The notes below the pieces were generated by a model, which did no database searches, was not told the origin of the DNA, and was given only the letters and a program-made list of their open reading frames with translations. From positions 4,644,869 through 4,708,868 of the forward strand of contig NMRA01000001.1 of NCBI GenBank assembly GCA_002633005.1: 64,000 nucleotides of DNA, in the 5' to 3' direction. Each line of letters opens with the position of its first letter. Positions within the stretch are counted from its first letter, which is position 1. Origin of the DNA: Phoronis australis. Taxonomy: Eukaryota > Phoronida > Phoronidae. Position numbers and translations under genes: made by a program. Of the stretch, positions 21,646-34,800 are shown piece after piece.

Positions 21646-23115
21646 TGTGGACGAGCTTATAAAATTTAAAACCGCCGTTGGTCGCCGCAGCCCTGACCTA
21701 CGCCCTAAATATTGTCCCTGCTTGAGAAGGAGTTTTTACTTAGATTCCAGAATCACGATTGGCAGTAATTGGAACTGAGCTCATTAGTAAACGATGTATC
21801 AATGTTTTAATAGCTATTCAACACTTGCACACCCTTAATGGTTACAAAATGGACACAGATAAATAATACTTTATTCATGTCAGTTCCGACTCATTAGATG
21901 ACAATAAGAGTAATGAACTGTCGGAATCCTGGTTTCGGAATTGTGAACGTTTGAAGTAAGGAACTTTCGAAGGTAACCTTCGGAGTACTGAACCTTCGGA
22001 GTACTGAACCTTCGGAATAGTGGCATGTAACCCTGGAAACATTCTCATTGAAGTAAGTTGTTGCTCGTATGAAATCTGCGAGGCTGTGCACCATTTACAG
22101 CACTTGTACTGAGTACGAGTAGCTGCAACAATTTTGTTGCTGTTGTGCATCTATATCCTAACTTTAACGGAGAGGCTGGGGCTGGATCTTTTCCGCGAGG
22201 GGGGAGTCGATCGAATCCTCCAAACCCCGCCCCCCTGGCTACGGACCTGGGCGGTTGACATCAACCCTTCCGTCATTTCCATGCACGTCAGGCTTTCACC
22301 GTTCCGGACCAAGTTACGTGTTGTCCCCAACCCACGCGCTCTCTGGTAGTCTTCTAGCTTCACGGTAGACCCGCCGCCACATTGAAGAAAATAACTCAGT
22401 GTACAGTGCGATCTTAATTACTTCAGATTTCAATGATCTCAGCCAGTGAGGTGCTTGGATTACTGACAACTTAAACAGTGCCTTTTCAGACCACGTTTGG
22501 AAACAAGGTCATTTACGTGGACACGATGACTAGGAGCATGCTCACGCCTGACGCGAAGCTTGCGTTCGCATTTTTTAACCAAATGGCGTTTGTCGATTGT
22601 TTTAAAAAACTGCCTTATGACAGCAAAACCTGGTGTCTTGCCAGATATAATCGAGTCCTGTGTCTATCCCAGCATCTCCTAGAAGTAAAATCTATCCATA
22701 ACGTTTTGAGTAAAAACCCGGAAGCTGACTGACCGAACGAGTGGTCGACATGCGATGGAAGCCCAAACATAGACTGCTTCCATGATGAATTGCTTAGCGG
22801 TTGTAATCATATAATAAAACATTATTGATTTTCACACTCCGTCGGTCAGTATGTTGGTTTTCAAACCCAAAAATACGACAGCCGGGTGACCGAGGAGATG
22901 CCAAGGTCCGGATCACATTTTTCGGGTCTAAAAGCTACCATAATCACCTAGGTGAAAGTCAATATAAATAACTGTGACTTGTCTACAGACCCCGTAGTCG
23001 AGTAAACTATGTTAGCAATAGGGGACGCCACCATCACTGATCGATTTCATCACCTGTTGCTTGAATACACTGATGCCCCCATCTCTTCACCGAGCTGATT
23101 AACACTAACACAATC
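21646..23115. other. Intergenic stretch upstream of the aminopeptidase
   Basis: A small tandem repeat of 'gaaccttcggagtact' lies at 21960-22020. An 84-codon frame at 22478-22732 and 70-codon frames at 22134-22363 show no recognised motif. 5' UTR and promoter of the aminopeptidase should lie before 23116, but no TATA box or clear initiator was found. Confidence 0.55.
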
Positions 23116-23185
23116 ATGGCTGATATAGCGAGTGCTGTTGATAAAATGGAAGAGAAGACACAATGCGAGCCATTGATGGGTTCTG
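23116..23185 (+). CDS. Aminopeptidase exon 1 (start and cytosolic tail), inferred
   Basis: The 70-nt segment reads [20 protein letters not shown] then MGS and one base of Gly, ending at a strong donor gtaagt. The ATG has A at -3 and G at +4. Its phase-1 end joins in frame to exon 2 at 42049 (Gly-Gly-Thr-Ser). A short hydrophilic tail before the membrane segment suits a type II protein. Against it stands the 18.9-kb distance; an alternative start is Met41 inside exon 2 (MAARFACTK). Confidence 0.6.
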
Positions 23186-26100
23186 GTAAGTAAGTTACCA
23201 GTTCAGTAACCTTTTTGCTCGTGCGCGCCATCTTTAGTATTACAGTTTTGCCTTTATCTTCAATGACACTGTATCAAGACTAAGGTTTTGCATACTAAAC
23301 GCCGTAGGCTAAGTTGCAAATGATAAACCATGAAAGTTAACCATACGGAGACCATAAATTACGTTTCAAAGCTTTTCATATTGAAAATAAGTCCCCAAAT
23401 AGATTTTTCAGGGCAAAACGTGACAATGCTATCGATATCACGGCGCAGTTGACTGGGAATTATTTCAGCTATTAATCCATACAGTCGCAGGCGTTCTCTA
23501 AATAGATAGAAAAACCTTGCGGGTGATTTATTTGAGTTAAACAGTTTATTTCCGTGTTGAGACCGAGAGAAGGATGTACATGCTAAGAAGCACCGTACTA
23601 GTTTCTGTTTATCCGACGCTTGGGCCCCAATTCTGTGACAGTTATGCACTATGGCCTGAGCATAATTTTTGATCGTTTGACAGCATCGTCAGGACAACAG
23701 AAGTTTGTTGACCTCTCCCAATGAAAGTCTAACACGCATGCGTCCGTCAGCTCTCTTTTTGGATGGCCAATAAACACGAAATCCATTCTTTCGTTCAGTA
23801 CCGCGATTTGTTCAGATCATGGTTTAATAAAAAAATGGATTGACAAGGACCCTACTGACAGGTGGCATGAAATAGTCCCAAAGTAGGGACTCAACTAAGT
23901 TCCCTAAATTTTTTTCCTATTTGTGTCTTTCTATACTCACAGATGTAATATTTTCTATAATTTTATCTTTATTATGAGCTCCTTCTTGACTAATGACATT
24001 TTCTAATAACATAAATAAAAACTGAGCCCTGAATTCAATGAAAATAAATAGGGACTTAGTCCTTAAGTTAGGGGCGTTGCATGAAAAGATCCCTATTTAT
24101 TTTCGATAATATTAAGAATTCAGCATCAAGTTCATTCTCCATTTGTATCAAAACGGAAAATTGGCTTAGTAATGAGACTAAAACAGCACAAGAAAAGACA
24201 ATCGGTGTTTTTACAAGTCCACAAATACGCAGTAGATTTAGGGAACTTAGTGGAGTCCCTATTTGGGTCTGTTTTATGCAACCGGGCATAGAAGTCGTCA
24301 CGTCATGAGTAGTCCCAGTAGTGAGTCGATGCCACGTGAGTTGTCTCAACAGGCATTCAGCCCAGTCTACAAACGCCGACCTTCGGATTTTTCGCATACT
24401 ACCTTGGTATACCGGCCCTACCCCTGTATACAAACTCCGATTGCTGTCTAAGACTTGGTATACAAGTTTTTAACTAGAAAAAATGTGTCAGAAAATTTGT
24501 CTACACTCTCCGATTTGTCGTATATGAAAGTTATATACGAAGAATGTGCTGAATCGAACCTGCAATTACCTCCACAGTAGCAGTCTAAAGTTCAGTCTGC
24601 TGGCGGACCTTACTCTCATTCGATGAATGGCAGAGCATTTGTCACCGGCCTTGAGTTCAGCAAATCTCAGATAGACAACGAACATTGGTGATCTTTAATA
24701 AAAACATTTGAACACAACGGATTTTTATTGTTTTATAGCTAATAACATCAAAATGTATATCCCGGCAGCAATTAACCCCAAAACACGTTTTTGTGCCATA
24801 AATCCAATAATGTCTTTAAAAACAATATTTTTTTCGAAAGATGTCTACTACACTATCACAAAGATCCAATTATGCCATTGCCAATTGGCAAGCACTCCTT
24901 TTTCCTTCTGAAAACTACATACGCTTAATTTTGGAGTGCATTTAACTAAAATGCGGGTATATACACACATCTTCCATCACAAAAACAACTTTTCATTCAT
25001 TCAGACCACTCACTGTTATCAAATTGGTCTAAAATCTTTCCAAAGCCGAATCAAGTGTGATTTCCGGCATCGACAGAAATGAGAGTTCGTTATTGCTTGA
25101 GACCAGGGCCGGGATCTCATCTTTTTACTCGAAATGGAACTCAAAATGGTATTTTTACTCTACTTTTGTGTGAACTCATGATTAGCGTCCATTATTCTAT
25201 GCTCGAGTACATAATGACTTACGTAGATAATTTTTTAGTACGTCTTGTTTGCAGTCGATAAACCTAATACTAAGGCTAAAAGTTCGAGATTGGACTAGAA
25301 ATTTCGAGTTAGTATCACGAATGTATGGGCCATAAAGTGCAAACTTGGACTAGACACTCGTATGCGTAAACTATAATGTATTCGAGCACAGTCTAATAAC
25401 CACTTATCTTGAGTTCGCACAAAAGTAGCAGAGAAATTGTCAAAAATAATTCCGAGTTCGTTTCGAGTACAAAGAAATTAGATTAGATTCCCAACATTGA
25501 CTCGGCCGGAAAGATGACTTGTCACGGTGTGTTTAGTTATGCGTCAAGTATGGTCTCATGCAAGAACGAGCTGGGGGAATCCCATCTCACCTGAGTAAGG
25601 TACAAGTTGAGACAAATATACCTATAGCGGTAAGTGGTCTAAATCAAAAGTTCGTCTCTTAAATTGAACGCGGGTTTATAGACGCGTTAAGAATGCCGGT
25701 AACGTCACAAACACCCGGTAATTTGAAAGGATCAGCAACATTTTTACGAAGTCCACCCCAGAGTCAGTGTTCAAACCTTAGCTCAAATAAAAGGGTTTTT
25801 ACATGCTGCAGTTAAAGCCAATTAACATGTCAATATCGCCGATCACCGACATCCACCCAGATCTTTTGCAATTTTAGGTTGTTTGAGGCCTTCCTGAAAT
25901 CGCAGCACATTTCTCAGTCGCTACGCGCAGCAATACAATGAATGTTATAGGGGCTGGCCATTTTGAAGAAATGTATATCTCATGCAGTACATCCAAATTA
26001 GTGGACTTTTCTCATCCCCAACATGTTTGTAAATATATGAATAAAGTCATATTTACCGAATCTTCTTATAATGCCCACTTAATAACTGTTGACTAACCTG

Positions 26101-27823
26101 GCCTATCCAGTATATTGAATTTCTAGGCAATGCAAAGTGCCCGTGGCTACAATTTAACTGTACAGTGCCACCTAATGCCAGTGTACTTTTTACCATACAA
26201 AGTTACGATTTGATTTATATGCATATTTCAAATTTCATAATAATGATGTGTTATTTCTCTCTTTTTCTGCAAATTTTCTGAGATTGTTGCTCAATGATTC
26301 CAATTGCCAATGCACGCTGTTACTTTTTCTATAAATGACATAACAGTATTGAAATAAAGTGTTCTACCAGAGTAACCTTATGCCTCCTGGTGATCCCAAC
26401 TCAGGTTTGCTATCTGGGTTACGACTCAAGCTAAGGTTGGGTTGCAAAGGCGTGCTTTTTGTGTTTATCTGGTTTTAATTCATCCACCCATCGTTGACCA
26501 ATGGAGAACCGTGTGTCAGGTATGTTCACCAGACTCAGTTGTACGCTAACTAGAGGCTGGATGTGAGACAATTCGTGTATTTGGCTGATTATGAATATTT
26601 CAGCCGGACGTACCTTACGTTGTGGGAATTACAACTGTCCCCTTTTACACAAGATGTTCGACTGGCGGCCTCAGATCTTCCCGCCTTTCTTGTGAAACTG
26701 TACAAGCGCGACTTCTGTTGGGTGGTACTTGAAATTTCCTCTACCAGATTTTATAGGTTGAATGTCGCTCCACCACACTGATTCAGGGAGGGATTTTCAG
26801 CTGAGATCTAAAAAGCCTCGTTTACACCGCGCTCAAACCAGTTGTTCTCTGGCTGTTGATAAAGTTAACATTTTCAGTCTCCTATTTGTGTCATAACCGC
26901 TGACTGCATGTTGACTCAACTACCGTTCTCCGGTGTTGAGACGTTTATGAACCGACTGTTCAGTCTCGTCAATATACGTTTCTGAACTCTGGTCGTCCTC
27001 GCACTCGATTTGGTTGGCTACCCCACTGAATCACGAGTGTGGTGGAGCCAGATTCAAACTATTTTAAAGCCGGCACTGAGGGCATTTCACTCACTACCCA
27101 ACAGCTCCACATGAGGAAAGGCGCCGAGAAGGCTGCGGAGACCGCCACTGGCGACCATCTTCTGTAGAAGACAGTTGTGACTGAAATACGTGGACCTGGA
27201 TGTATCATAAGCTTCACCAGATAACTCGTGTATTTGCTAGAGCACACTAGCACGGTGCTGTGTTTCAACATTTATCGTCGCACTCCACACATATTGTCGC
27301 ACGGGCGACAACAGGTACTGAATGTCACACTATATGCCCTCAAAATATTGCCCCTGATGGGCGACATTATGTTCCGGGTACGACAATCTATAATGTGAAC
27401 GCCGTTACATATGCTCCATTTTTATTAGAGGTTATAATATCTTCTAGAGTTTTTATGATTTTTATGAAAAACTCAAACGTCATAATTTGGAAAACTGTAA
27501 CAGTGTGTCCGAGATCTTATCTTGAACATTTTTATAAAGTGAAATTTGGTCATATTATTTATACAGTTGTTTTGCTATCACTTTACCTTTACGTTTTGCT
27601 AAATTTTACCAAAAACATGATCATGTGACCCATGGCAGCTAGATTGTTAAAAAGCCAACAATGAAATTCTACAAGTTTTCCAATCTCGAAAATCGCATAA
27701 TTTTACTGAGTTAAAATGTAGCCTACAGTTTTGGAAATATTTGGCTACATACGCAGAGTGTAGGTGTTATCGTCATCATGATCATCATCATCGTCATCAT
27801 CATCGTCCTCATCATCATCATCG

Positions 27824-27855
<32 letters not shown>

Positions 27856-30800
27856 GTCATCAACATCATCATCATCAGCAACAGCAATCTCCAGAATCGT
27901 TTCCACGTTGGCTTGATACAATGTCGCTTTCGTCTTTCTTATAACTTCATGGGCCTCCCTCTGACTCTAGACCCGCCAATTTGTCAGAAACCCCTATAAG
28001 CAAACTATCTTTCAACACAGGTAGATGGCGGCAATGGTATCCGGTGTTCACTGCTTACTTTCAGGGCCTCACCTGCCAGTTTGACAATATGCGTCGATAT
28101 TGACCACCTATATTGTCACACTCGGTATGTATTGTCACCCGGGCGCCAATATGTGTCGAGTGTGGGAATGATATGCCAAAACATACCGACTACACTCGCG
28201 GAGCACTCAGTCCAACTTACGCTCGCGCCATTGAGCGTGGCCTTTCATGATCTTGCTTTTTTCTCGAGTTATTTGCGTCTACGGAACGCCTTCCTGCTTC
28301 AAGCGAATGTCACGATCAAGCAGTAGAACACCTGTTGCAGACTAAGCGATATCGATTAATACAGAGTAAAACGCATTTTTACATTACAGAGTGGATAATT
28401 AAAGGAGTGCGCACTGTGTCATGGCAGATAACTATTTTCATTGACGGGCTGTGATCAGATATCTTCTTTAGAAGAACTCACTTCTGGGCAACGGGAGCAT
28501 TAAAGGCGAAGGCAACCTTTTTCCATGTCATTTTGAGCTAAAATAAGGTTGGTTGGTTATCCTAGACATATTTTTCACTTAATTACAGCTTTTCGTAATT
28601 TTATTAATTATTCGTCCGCTTTTCCGGAAGTGACGTTTTAGGAGGCAAGCGCTTCCCGCCAATTTCTTTTCACATAGTCTGACTGTGAGAGCTGCCGAGT
28701 CAGTCATTGTTCTACCTCGGTTGTGTTAAGTTCCGTCGTCGTTCGCTTTCATTTACTAGTCAGTCAACATGCCACACTGTTGCTGCGTACCGGGATGTAG
28801 TAATTATCGGCTCACGCGCGCTTTGGGAGTGCCTTNATTTGCGTCTACGGATCGCCTTCCTGCTTCAAGCGAATGTCACGATCAAGCAGTAGAACACCTG
28901 TTGCAGACTAAGCGATATCGATTAATGCAGAATAAAACGCATTTTTACATTACAGAGTGGATAATCAAAGGAGTGCACACTGCTTCATGGCAGATAACTA
29001 TTTTCATTGACGGGCTGTGATCAGATATCTTCTTTAGAAGAACTCACTTCTGGGCAACGGGAGCATTAAGTCATGTATCGCAGTCACGCCTTGTCTTGCC
29101 TTGAATGGTACCCGTAATAGCTTCTAACCAAAACTTCAGTGTTAGCGATATGGCTCCGTGAAAATACCAATCCAAACGTGTTAAGCGAATTTTTCAGACC
29201 AATCTCTAATTTCCGCGTAACGTACGAGGTAGCAAATGAACTCACTCACGTTAAAATGCCGCCCCCTAAAAAGGTGTAAAAAATACTAACATGTTCCATA
29301 ATTCCTCTATAGACTTAAGGCCGTGTGTACCTGACCTATGTTACTCTTTGTTCAAGAACGAATCATATATTTAGCTTGTTACTATAATTAGTTGTTATGA
29401 TAATTAGCGGTAGAGCGTAGTCACGTGAAAAACCGCGAAACAGTTTCATTCGTAATGGTTCAAGTGTAGACACTATTTTTGTCCAAACGACTGCTCAAGG
29501 TTGCCTTCATTTTCTGTGTTGACTTTGTACTTACACACGATGTCTTCGTTATTATTTTTGACTACTGATCGTGGGCGGCGCAGCACTGAAAAAAGTGGGT
29601 GGATATAGCTCTCCAGCCCACCCCAGAAGCGCACCGCCCTTTGACCGTGGGCGGCTCACCACTGAAAGGAGTGAGGGGGCTATAGCCCCAGTTCCCCTAT
29701 GGTTTGCCGCCCATGCTGATTACAGAGCTACTGTTAAAGTTTTAACCAAGTGTTAGTGCCTTTTTAATCAAATTTTCATCAACAAAATTTTTTTAAAAGC
29801 GTTCCTGGCGCTCGCAGTGTAAAAATGGTCAGTTGCCGATTTGGTGAACTGAGCGAAAAATTGCTCGAAAAAAAAGGTTGATTACAGGAGTATTCGTTCG
29901 AGTTTTTGTTTGCTTATCAGTACGGAGCAAAAACGTCCCCAAGCAAAAGCCTTTACTTATCAACCCTTTCAGAGCGTAACTGCGCACAATTGTGTTTTGA
30001 TTATTTTGATAAAGTGAACCTTTTCCATTGTGAACGCTGTGGTTCTCATAGTTGGGTAGAGATGACTTAGGGTAGGCTGTGAGTTGTTACAGATGTTGAA
30101 TGTTAAACTGATAACAGGCTTATATCATATTGCTGCATCGGCGGGTCAAAAATAGCCAACATGGAAACAGTTATAACGAGGCCGATTATTCAATCAAAAA
30201 TGACACTCATGAGCTCCATTCTGGCCCCGTCATGGAGAGAAAGAAACGTGAAATTATTGGCGACAATGTTGTATGTTTAAGATCAGCCTTAAACTCCTGA
30301 CCTCAAGAAGCGGTCGGCATTTATCTGATAAGGTAACCGACTTCGATTTCAACTAATTCTACCGAAGAGCTGGAAGCCAACGTCGGAAATCGATAGGTAT
30401 GAAAATCGGGTTACTCGGCCTGAAACCGTATCCCAATAATTTACCATCGTAGCACGACTCAATTTTTATGAGGATAGCAAACATAAATAAAAACATTCGA
30501 CAGTCACCCTTGTGTGAAACGGTATATCTCAAGGTAATAGCACTTGTCTATTATCCAAACAGCAACCAATCCTAACTTTAAGTGAATACTCAAGGAATAA
30601 AAAAATTGAGAAAAACACCTCCACACGTACGTCTTGTAGCGTCCTGGCTGCGTTCTCTAGACCCAAGACACTAACACAGTACTTGCGGCCACAAATCTTC
30701 GCTTAGCCACAGTGAATTCTATCCCACAATTCCACATTCCAACCTCACAGACTAATCACTCCAGTGTCCTTTTTTCCAAGGCTAGGCAAAACACTCGCCT

Positions 30801-31800
30801 TTCGCTCGCGTGGTTTTGAGAGATCTAGCTTTTCGCGAGATTCGTGCATCTGTGGAACTCACTCCTGAGGTTTAAAAGACAGGCTAATGTACACTTGTTG
30901 GTATTGAAATTATAGTTTACTTGATGCGGTACCGAATTATTCCATAAACAGAGTTATTAGGCTGTCATGAAAAGACAACAACTGATATTTGTCCTAAAAA
31001 TCAATTTTAACTGTTGCGCAAATATTAATCTAAGGACTGTGATTGAGGTGGGAGATCGAAGAGATATTTTCATTGATTAGCTCGACACGTTGTGGTGACA
31101 TATGGTAACAAGTTCCTCAGAACCTGTTGCGCTTTTTTATGTTCAAAAGGCGCATTTGATACTGGTATTGTGCCTAGTTGTCACGCTTTATTAGGTGCGG
31201 GTTTGTTAGCCACGACCTACTACCGTGACAGTTTGTCGTCTATACCTCGAACTACTCTAACGGTGGCCAGAAGGGTCGCTAGCCAGGTCTAGAATGGAAA
31301 GGTTGTCCAATACCTCCAAGGATATGGGCTATATGACCATGGATGATCCACTAGCTTCAGGTATTAACTTTTGGTTTCATCTAGCTCCTTGGAGGCAGGT
31401 ATGAGGTATCCACAGGTAGGCCTAATTCAGGTGAAGCTTCGTACATACCTTGCGGAGTTTTACCGTGTATGACAGCAATTCATGACCGTGAATTGTGTCA
31501 CGCTTCATAGAACATTTTATTTATGAATAAAACGTTCTATGGTACGTACATAGTTATAAGATTGATGTTAACTCAAATGTGTTACATGTATAAATCGAGC
31601 CTTCAGCCAAGGGGCACACTTCACTTTCAGTCGTTTTGTAATCCACCACAGACGGTGTTGCAGTGCTTGTGGCGGCAGAAAGACGAGAACTAAGAAAATA
31701 TGTTTAATATGTGACAAATGGAAAAATGTTTTTATTATTTGTTAGGCATCCGAATGTGTATGTATACGTGTGTGTGTGTGTGTGTGTGTGTATTTGTGAG

Positions 31801-31852
<52 letters not shown>

Positions 31853-34800
31853 GGTTTTGGTCACACTACTCCCTTTCGGCCTGTCAGTCTTAGATAAGCG
31901 TAGGCCTGCTGATGAAATTTGTCTCAGTACACCATGCAATCCGATCGGCGACTCATGTGCGATAATATCAGTCAAGGCAGTTTGTGGATGCAGCAAATGT
32001 AACGAATCAGAACCTTTCCAGTGAATATGTGAATAGGTATTTTACTTTGTAACACAGTGACGATAAGGCCAAACAAGCATAGTAGGTTCTGGTGTTTTTT
32101 CTCAAAAATGAAATCGGTGGGGCGTGTAATTTTGTTATTTTTTGAAAAACAAAAGAAAACTCTGGAGAGACCAAAACTGATGAGGGATTTGTTGTCTTTT
32201 TCTCAACTCTAAACTGTTTCGGGTATGGGGGGTAGGGGGGGTGCCAGTGCTGTAAAGTTTTCTTAGTTCTATACCCTTGGCAAATGTAAACATGGAAATG
32301 GCGTCACTATCCAGCTTGTTGTCAACTGGAAATAGAAATTTTAAAAAAATTACGTTAGAAAAGCGGACTTCGAAAACAAAATGATTCTGTTACCCTCACA
32401 ATAATGTAGTGACGAATAGAGTTTCGGAGTCAACACCTCGTCGTCCAGTAGACTTGACTGCAACGCACACGATCTATGACCATGCAACACATTACTCGAA
32501 AGATAGCTTATTAACTACTTAGCAGCATAAGGCAAGTTTGAAACTGCGAGCGCTTGCAAGCGCGCCCCTGTACCCATGTGCACAGTATATTTAAATTGCC
32601 ACTGTCGATGATTTATGAACTTTGCGTTTATGCCTGCAAGTACCCACAGCCCGTATTTGTTACGAATTATCATACAAAATGCTCCTTGTATGGAAAACAC
32701 AAATTGGTCAGCCTAAGTTGAATCTTGCAATTCGTTCTTTCGCGAGTCAATCTACATAATACCCCATTAGCACCTCAGACCCCGACATGCTGGTCTGCAA
32801 CAATAAGAGTAGTAGTCGTTATAATAAAGTTTATCCGAAGCAGTTTTTTTCTAACAATACATAACTAGCACAAACGTATTTTTTGACAATTTACTTAGAA
32901 AATAACAATAACTTATTTCAAAGGACGGATTCTTTTTATTATAAACTTGAGGCACAGAATGAAAGTCCGTAATTGAATAACGTCTTCATAATAAAATGCG
33001 ATATTTCCACTGAACAAAGAAACACTGCCACACTTTCGTAGCAGTGATCTAACCCTTGTGCAGGTATTCTTTGACAGTACAAGTGGTTATACCATGTTTA
33101 AAAATGAGTACAACTTTTGCAGACAAAGTTTTAAAAATAGAAATCATTAAAATCTCTCCTCAATGTAGAGTTGTGTCACTAGAAGACTCGAGGAGCCTTT
33201 TGCTGAGTTTCGAACTTCCAAAATGAAGATTATTTAGCGAATTGTGTCTGATAAGGCATCTTTTCTTGGGGAAACTTGACGTGAAAATGTCCAACGAGGC
33301 AGGCCACATACCTCCTCTATGGCAGTGTCCCTGGTGTTAAGACAGACAGTTCCAATTTATTATCGAGACCGTTATGTTATAAATATGAGATTATAGAACT
33401 CAGGTAACATCCGAATGGCTTGAGTTCAGTTGTCACTATGTTGGACCATGTTTTGTGATAAATCGCCTTTTTGATGGTACTTGCAATAATGATGAGTAGA
33501 ATTTGTAGTTCGGTAAACTGTGGGCATGCGCTTTATATGAGCCCAGTATGTACACATTGATCCGATACACAGCAATCAGATGTTTCGCCCTGAAATCCCC
33601 AAAAGTGCAAATTTGCTTTCAACAATTGTGAATCAGTCCAACGCCTCCGACGGCAACAAGAAGCCATTAATAGACTCTTGTAAAACAAGATGGGCAGCGC
33701 GATACAGTGCCTTTTGCCAGGTGTATGTTTACATTGAGAAAGCCTTTGAACTGATTGCCAACAAACAGCACTATGAGTAGTACGCAGAATTCTCGGACAG
33801 AAGGAGTACTAGTTGCAGGCAGTCAATTCAGCTGTTATCGGCAATCACCAGGTTTGCATTTATTGTCACATTTCTGGAAGTCTATCAGTACCTTTCATAG
33901 CTAAACAACGGTTTCAATACAATTAGGACATTTTTTTATTTAATTGTTCACTATAAAATCTCAAAACTCTGATACATTTTTTTGAATTATCGCCGCTTCG
34001 TTTTTGTTTTGTCCAACTTTTAATATTTTCATAGAAACACAAAAGTTCTAATTTTTGATAGCTTCTTACACAAAATGGAGCATTATAAAAACAATGTCTA
34101 ACCGAGTTTTGGAGAACAGTGCAAAAACGCAATATTTGAAAGCCCATCAGCCAATTCTGAGACACGATGTTCCGAAGTTACCCAAATTAGGCAGTTTTTC
34201 TAGAGTTTGGCGTAATCTTAAAGAACTTAGTGTGCATGTTTTTTCAGAAAAGTAATATTTTGTAGCTAGTGGGCTATGCAGTTACCTAATGCTGCTTGCC
34301 AATTCATACATTTATTCAAAACAATTTGTTGTACAACTTTGAAGACAATTAGCTAGCTGCTTTATTCTAGACAGATAGTTTCACGTCATTTCATTTGCTT
34401 TTGTTACTGTATCCTCAGGCCCGGAAGAAGGAAAAAATNACATTTTTTGGTTGTTTGGGTCAAATGTTTCGATATTGCTGTGCTATGCACCAATGTTTTG
34501 TGTTTTTGTTGATGAATTTGGAATGACAACTTCCTTCGTGAATACTTGTCAGTGTCGGATTTACATGTATAGCGGGACAAAGGGACATTTCCCCGAACTG
34601 TTCCTCCGAGAGAGGGTCCCGTCTGAAGTGGGGCGCTTTAATTATGGAAGGCTAAACATCTTTAAGCTTGGAAAAGAGTGACAGTTCTTTCCACCGTCGT
34701 GTGGTCACAAGACGGTGCAGAAAGTGACCTTCTTAAACATGAAAGTCGGTTGCACGATTTCACAAAAAAATAGAGAAAAGACATAATCGAGTCCAACATT

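Noticed and set aside
22478-22732. 84-codon frame upstream of the aminopeptidase
   Set aside because: There is no motif, no clear splice partner and no conservation evidence; it could not be supported as a gene.
24068-24433. 121-codon minus-strand frame
   Set aside because: It crosses the right boundary of a MITE-like element and has no recognised domain.
27741-27999. Poly-His and poly-Ile frames
   Set aside because: They are readings of the CAT/ATC microsatellite.
31711-32024. Cys-Val-Arg-Ala frames on the + strand and Thr-His frames on the - strand
   Set aside because: They come from GT and TGCG microsatellites.
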